Assembly (NCBI GenBank): GCA_017308345.1
Contig: JAFKFE010000390.1
Coordinates: 1 to 6,100, forward strand
Direction of reading: 5' to 3'
DNA length: 6,100 bases
Origin: Alphaproteobacteria bacterium
GTDB lineage: Bacteria; Pseudomonadota; Alphaproteobacteria; Rhizobiales; Rhizobiaceae
The notes under the pieces were generated by a model. That model saw only the letters and a program-made list of their open reading frames with translations. It made no database searches and was not told the DNA's origin. Position 1 is the first letter of the stretch; each line of letters begins with the position of its first letter. Both the position numbers and the translations under genes were made by a program. Shown piece after piece: positions 5,926 through 6,100 of this stretch.

Positions 5926-6057
5926 TCAAGGGGTGGGCAAGGCGACGGTTTCCTCGACGGGTTCTTCGCGGACGGTTCGCAGTTCGTACCAGAGCGCGTT
6001 TAGGATGCCGACGGAGGCGGCCAGCCCGAGGCCGAGGATCCAGGAAAAATACCACAT
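5926..6057 (-). CDS. cydX: CydX, small accessory subunit of cytochrome bd ubiquinol oxidase
   Basis: This 43-aa reading frame begins MWYFSWILGLGLAASVGI and continues LNALWYEL, nearly the canonical CydX/CbdX signature (MWYFxWILGxxLA...xxLNALWxE). It has one transmembrane helix (about residues 5-22) and a short acidic cytoplasmic-type tail ending in VALPTP. In other bacteria CydX binds CydA and stabilises the haems of the bd oxidase in the inner membrane. It begins 20 bp after the stop of the presumed cydB, with GGAG nine bases before its ATG at 6057, and is followed 25 bp later by the hemerythrin gene. Its small size means automated annotation often omits it. Confidence 0.93.
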   Translation of the reverse strand: MWYFSWILGLGLAASVGILNALWYELRTVREEPVEETVALPTP

Positions 6058-6077
6058 GGTCAGAAACTCCGGTTGGA

Positions 6078-6100
6078 TCAGTAGGCCGACGAGCCCGCCT
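6078..6100 (-). CDS. cydB: Last codons of a probable cydB (cytochrome bd oxidase subunit II)
   Basis: Only six complete codons and the stop are present, reading AGSSAY then TGA on the minus strand. The identity is inferred from position: cydX almost always follows cydB directly, and the 20-bp gap fits. The short peptide cannot confirm the family by itself. Confidence 0.5.

Noticed and set aside
1..6100. CRISPR array, tRNA, rRNA, insertion sequence or phage genes
   Set aside because: No regularly spaced direct repeats, RNA-gene signatures, transposase motifs or terminal inverted repeats were seen.

Overview
The window looks like chromosomal DNA of an alphaproteobacterium of the order Hyphomicrobiales (rhizobia/Brucella-like). 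Grounds: high GC, a MucR/Ros-family regulator, a DUF6502-DUF5666 gene pair, an FnrN-type FNR protein, and an intergenic repeat whose ends resemble a dispersed repeat I recall from Mesorhizobium/Rhizobium-type genomes. No species call is possible from sequence alone.

Layout. (1) Positions 1-1218, minus strand: 3'-truncated family-4-type glycosyltransferase, starting at a TTG codon. (2) 1219-1757: a non-coding stretch with two copies of a 19-bp inverted repeat (TGTGGG-N7-CCCACA type) embedded in promoter-like sequence, plus a GC-rich hairpin. (3) 1758-3727, minus strand: a two-gene operon overlapping by ATGA, encoding a DUF6502 protein with an HTH-like segment and a Tat-exported DUF5666 protein ending in a collagen-like Gly-Pro-Gly tail. 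(4) 3728-4014: a divergent intergenic region with two more copies of the same inverted repeat, one per direction. (5) 4015-4548, plus strand: a MucR/Ros-family regulator missing one usual zinc ligand. (6) 4634-5356, plus strand: an FNR-type oxygen sensor with four cysteines. (7) 5357-5456: a variant rhizobial palindromic repeat between convergent genes. (8) 5457-6100, minus strand: the 3' end of a cytochrome bd oxidase operon, with the last codons of a probable cydB, the 43-aa cydX, and a hemerythrin-domain gene.

Two functional blocks can be inferred. The right block is a microaerobic respiration/oxygen-response unit: cytochrome bd oxidase, a di-iron hemerythrin-like protein, and an FNR regulator facing them. 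The left block is an envelope/surface unit: glycosyltransferase, exported DUF5666 protein, DUF6502 protein and MucR-like regulator. It appears tied together by the four-copy operator, which sits on the predicted promoters of the glycosyltransferase, the DUF6502 operon and mucR, plus one rightward promoter-like site with no recognised gene. The identity of the operator-binding protein is the main open question; the DUF6502 protein and the MucR-like protein are the local candidates.
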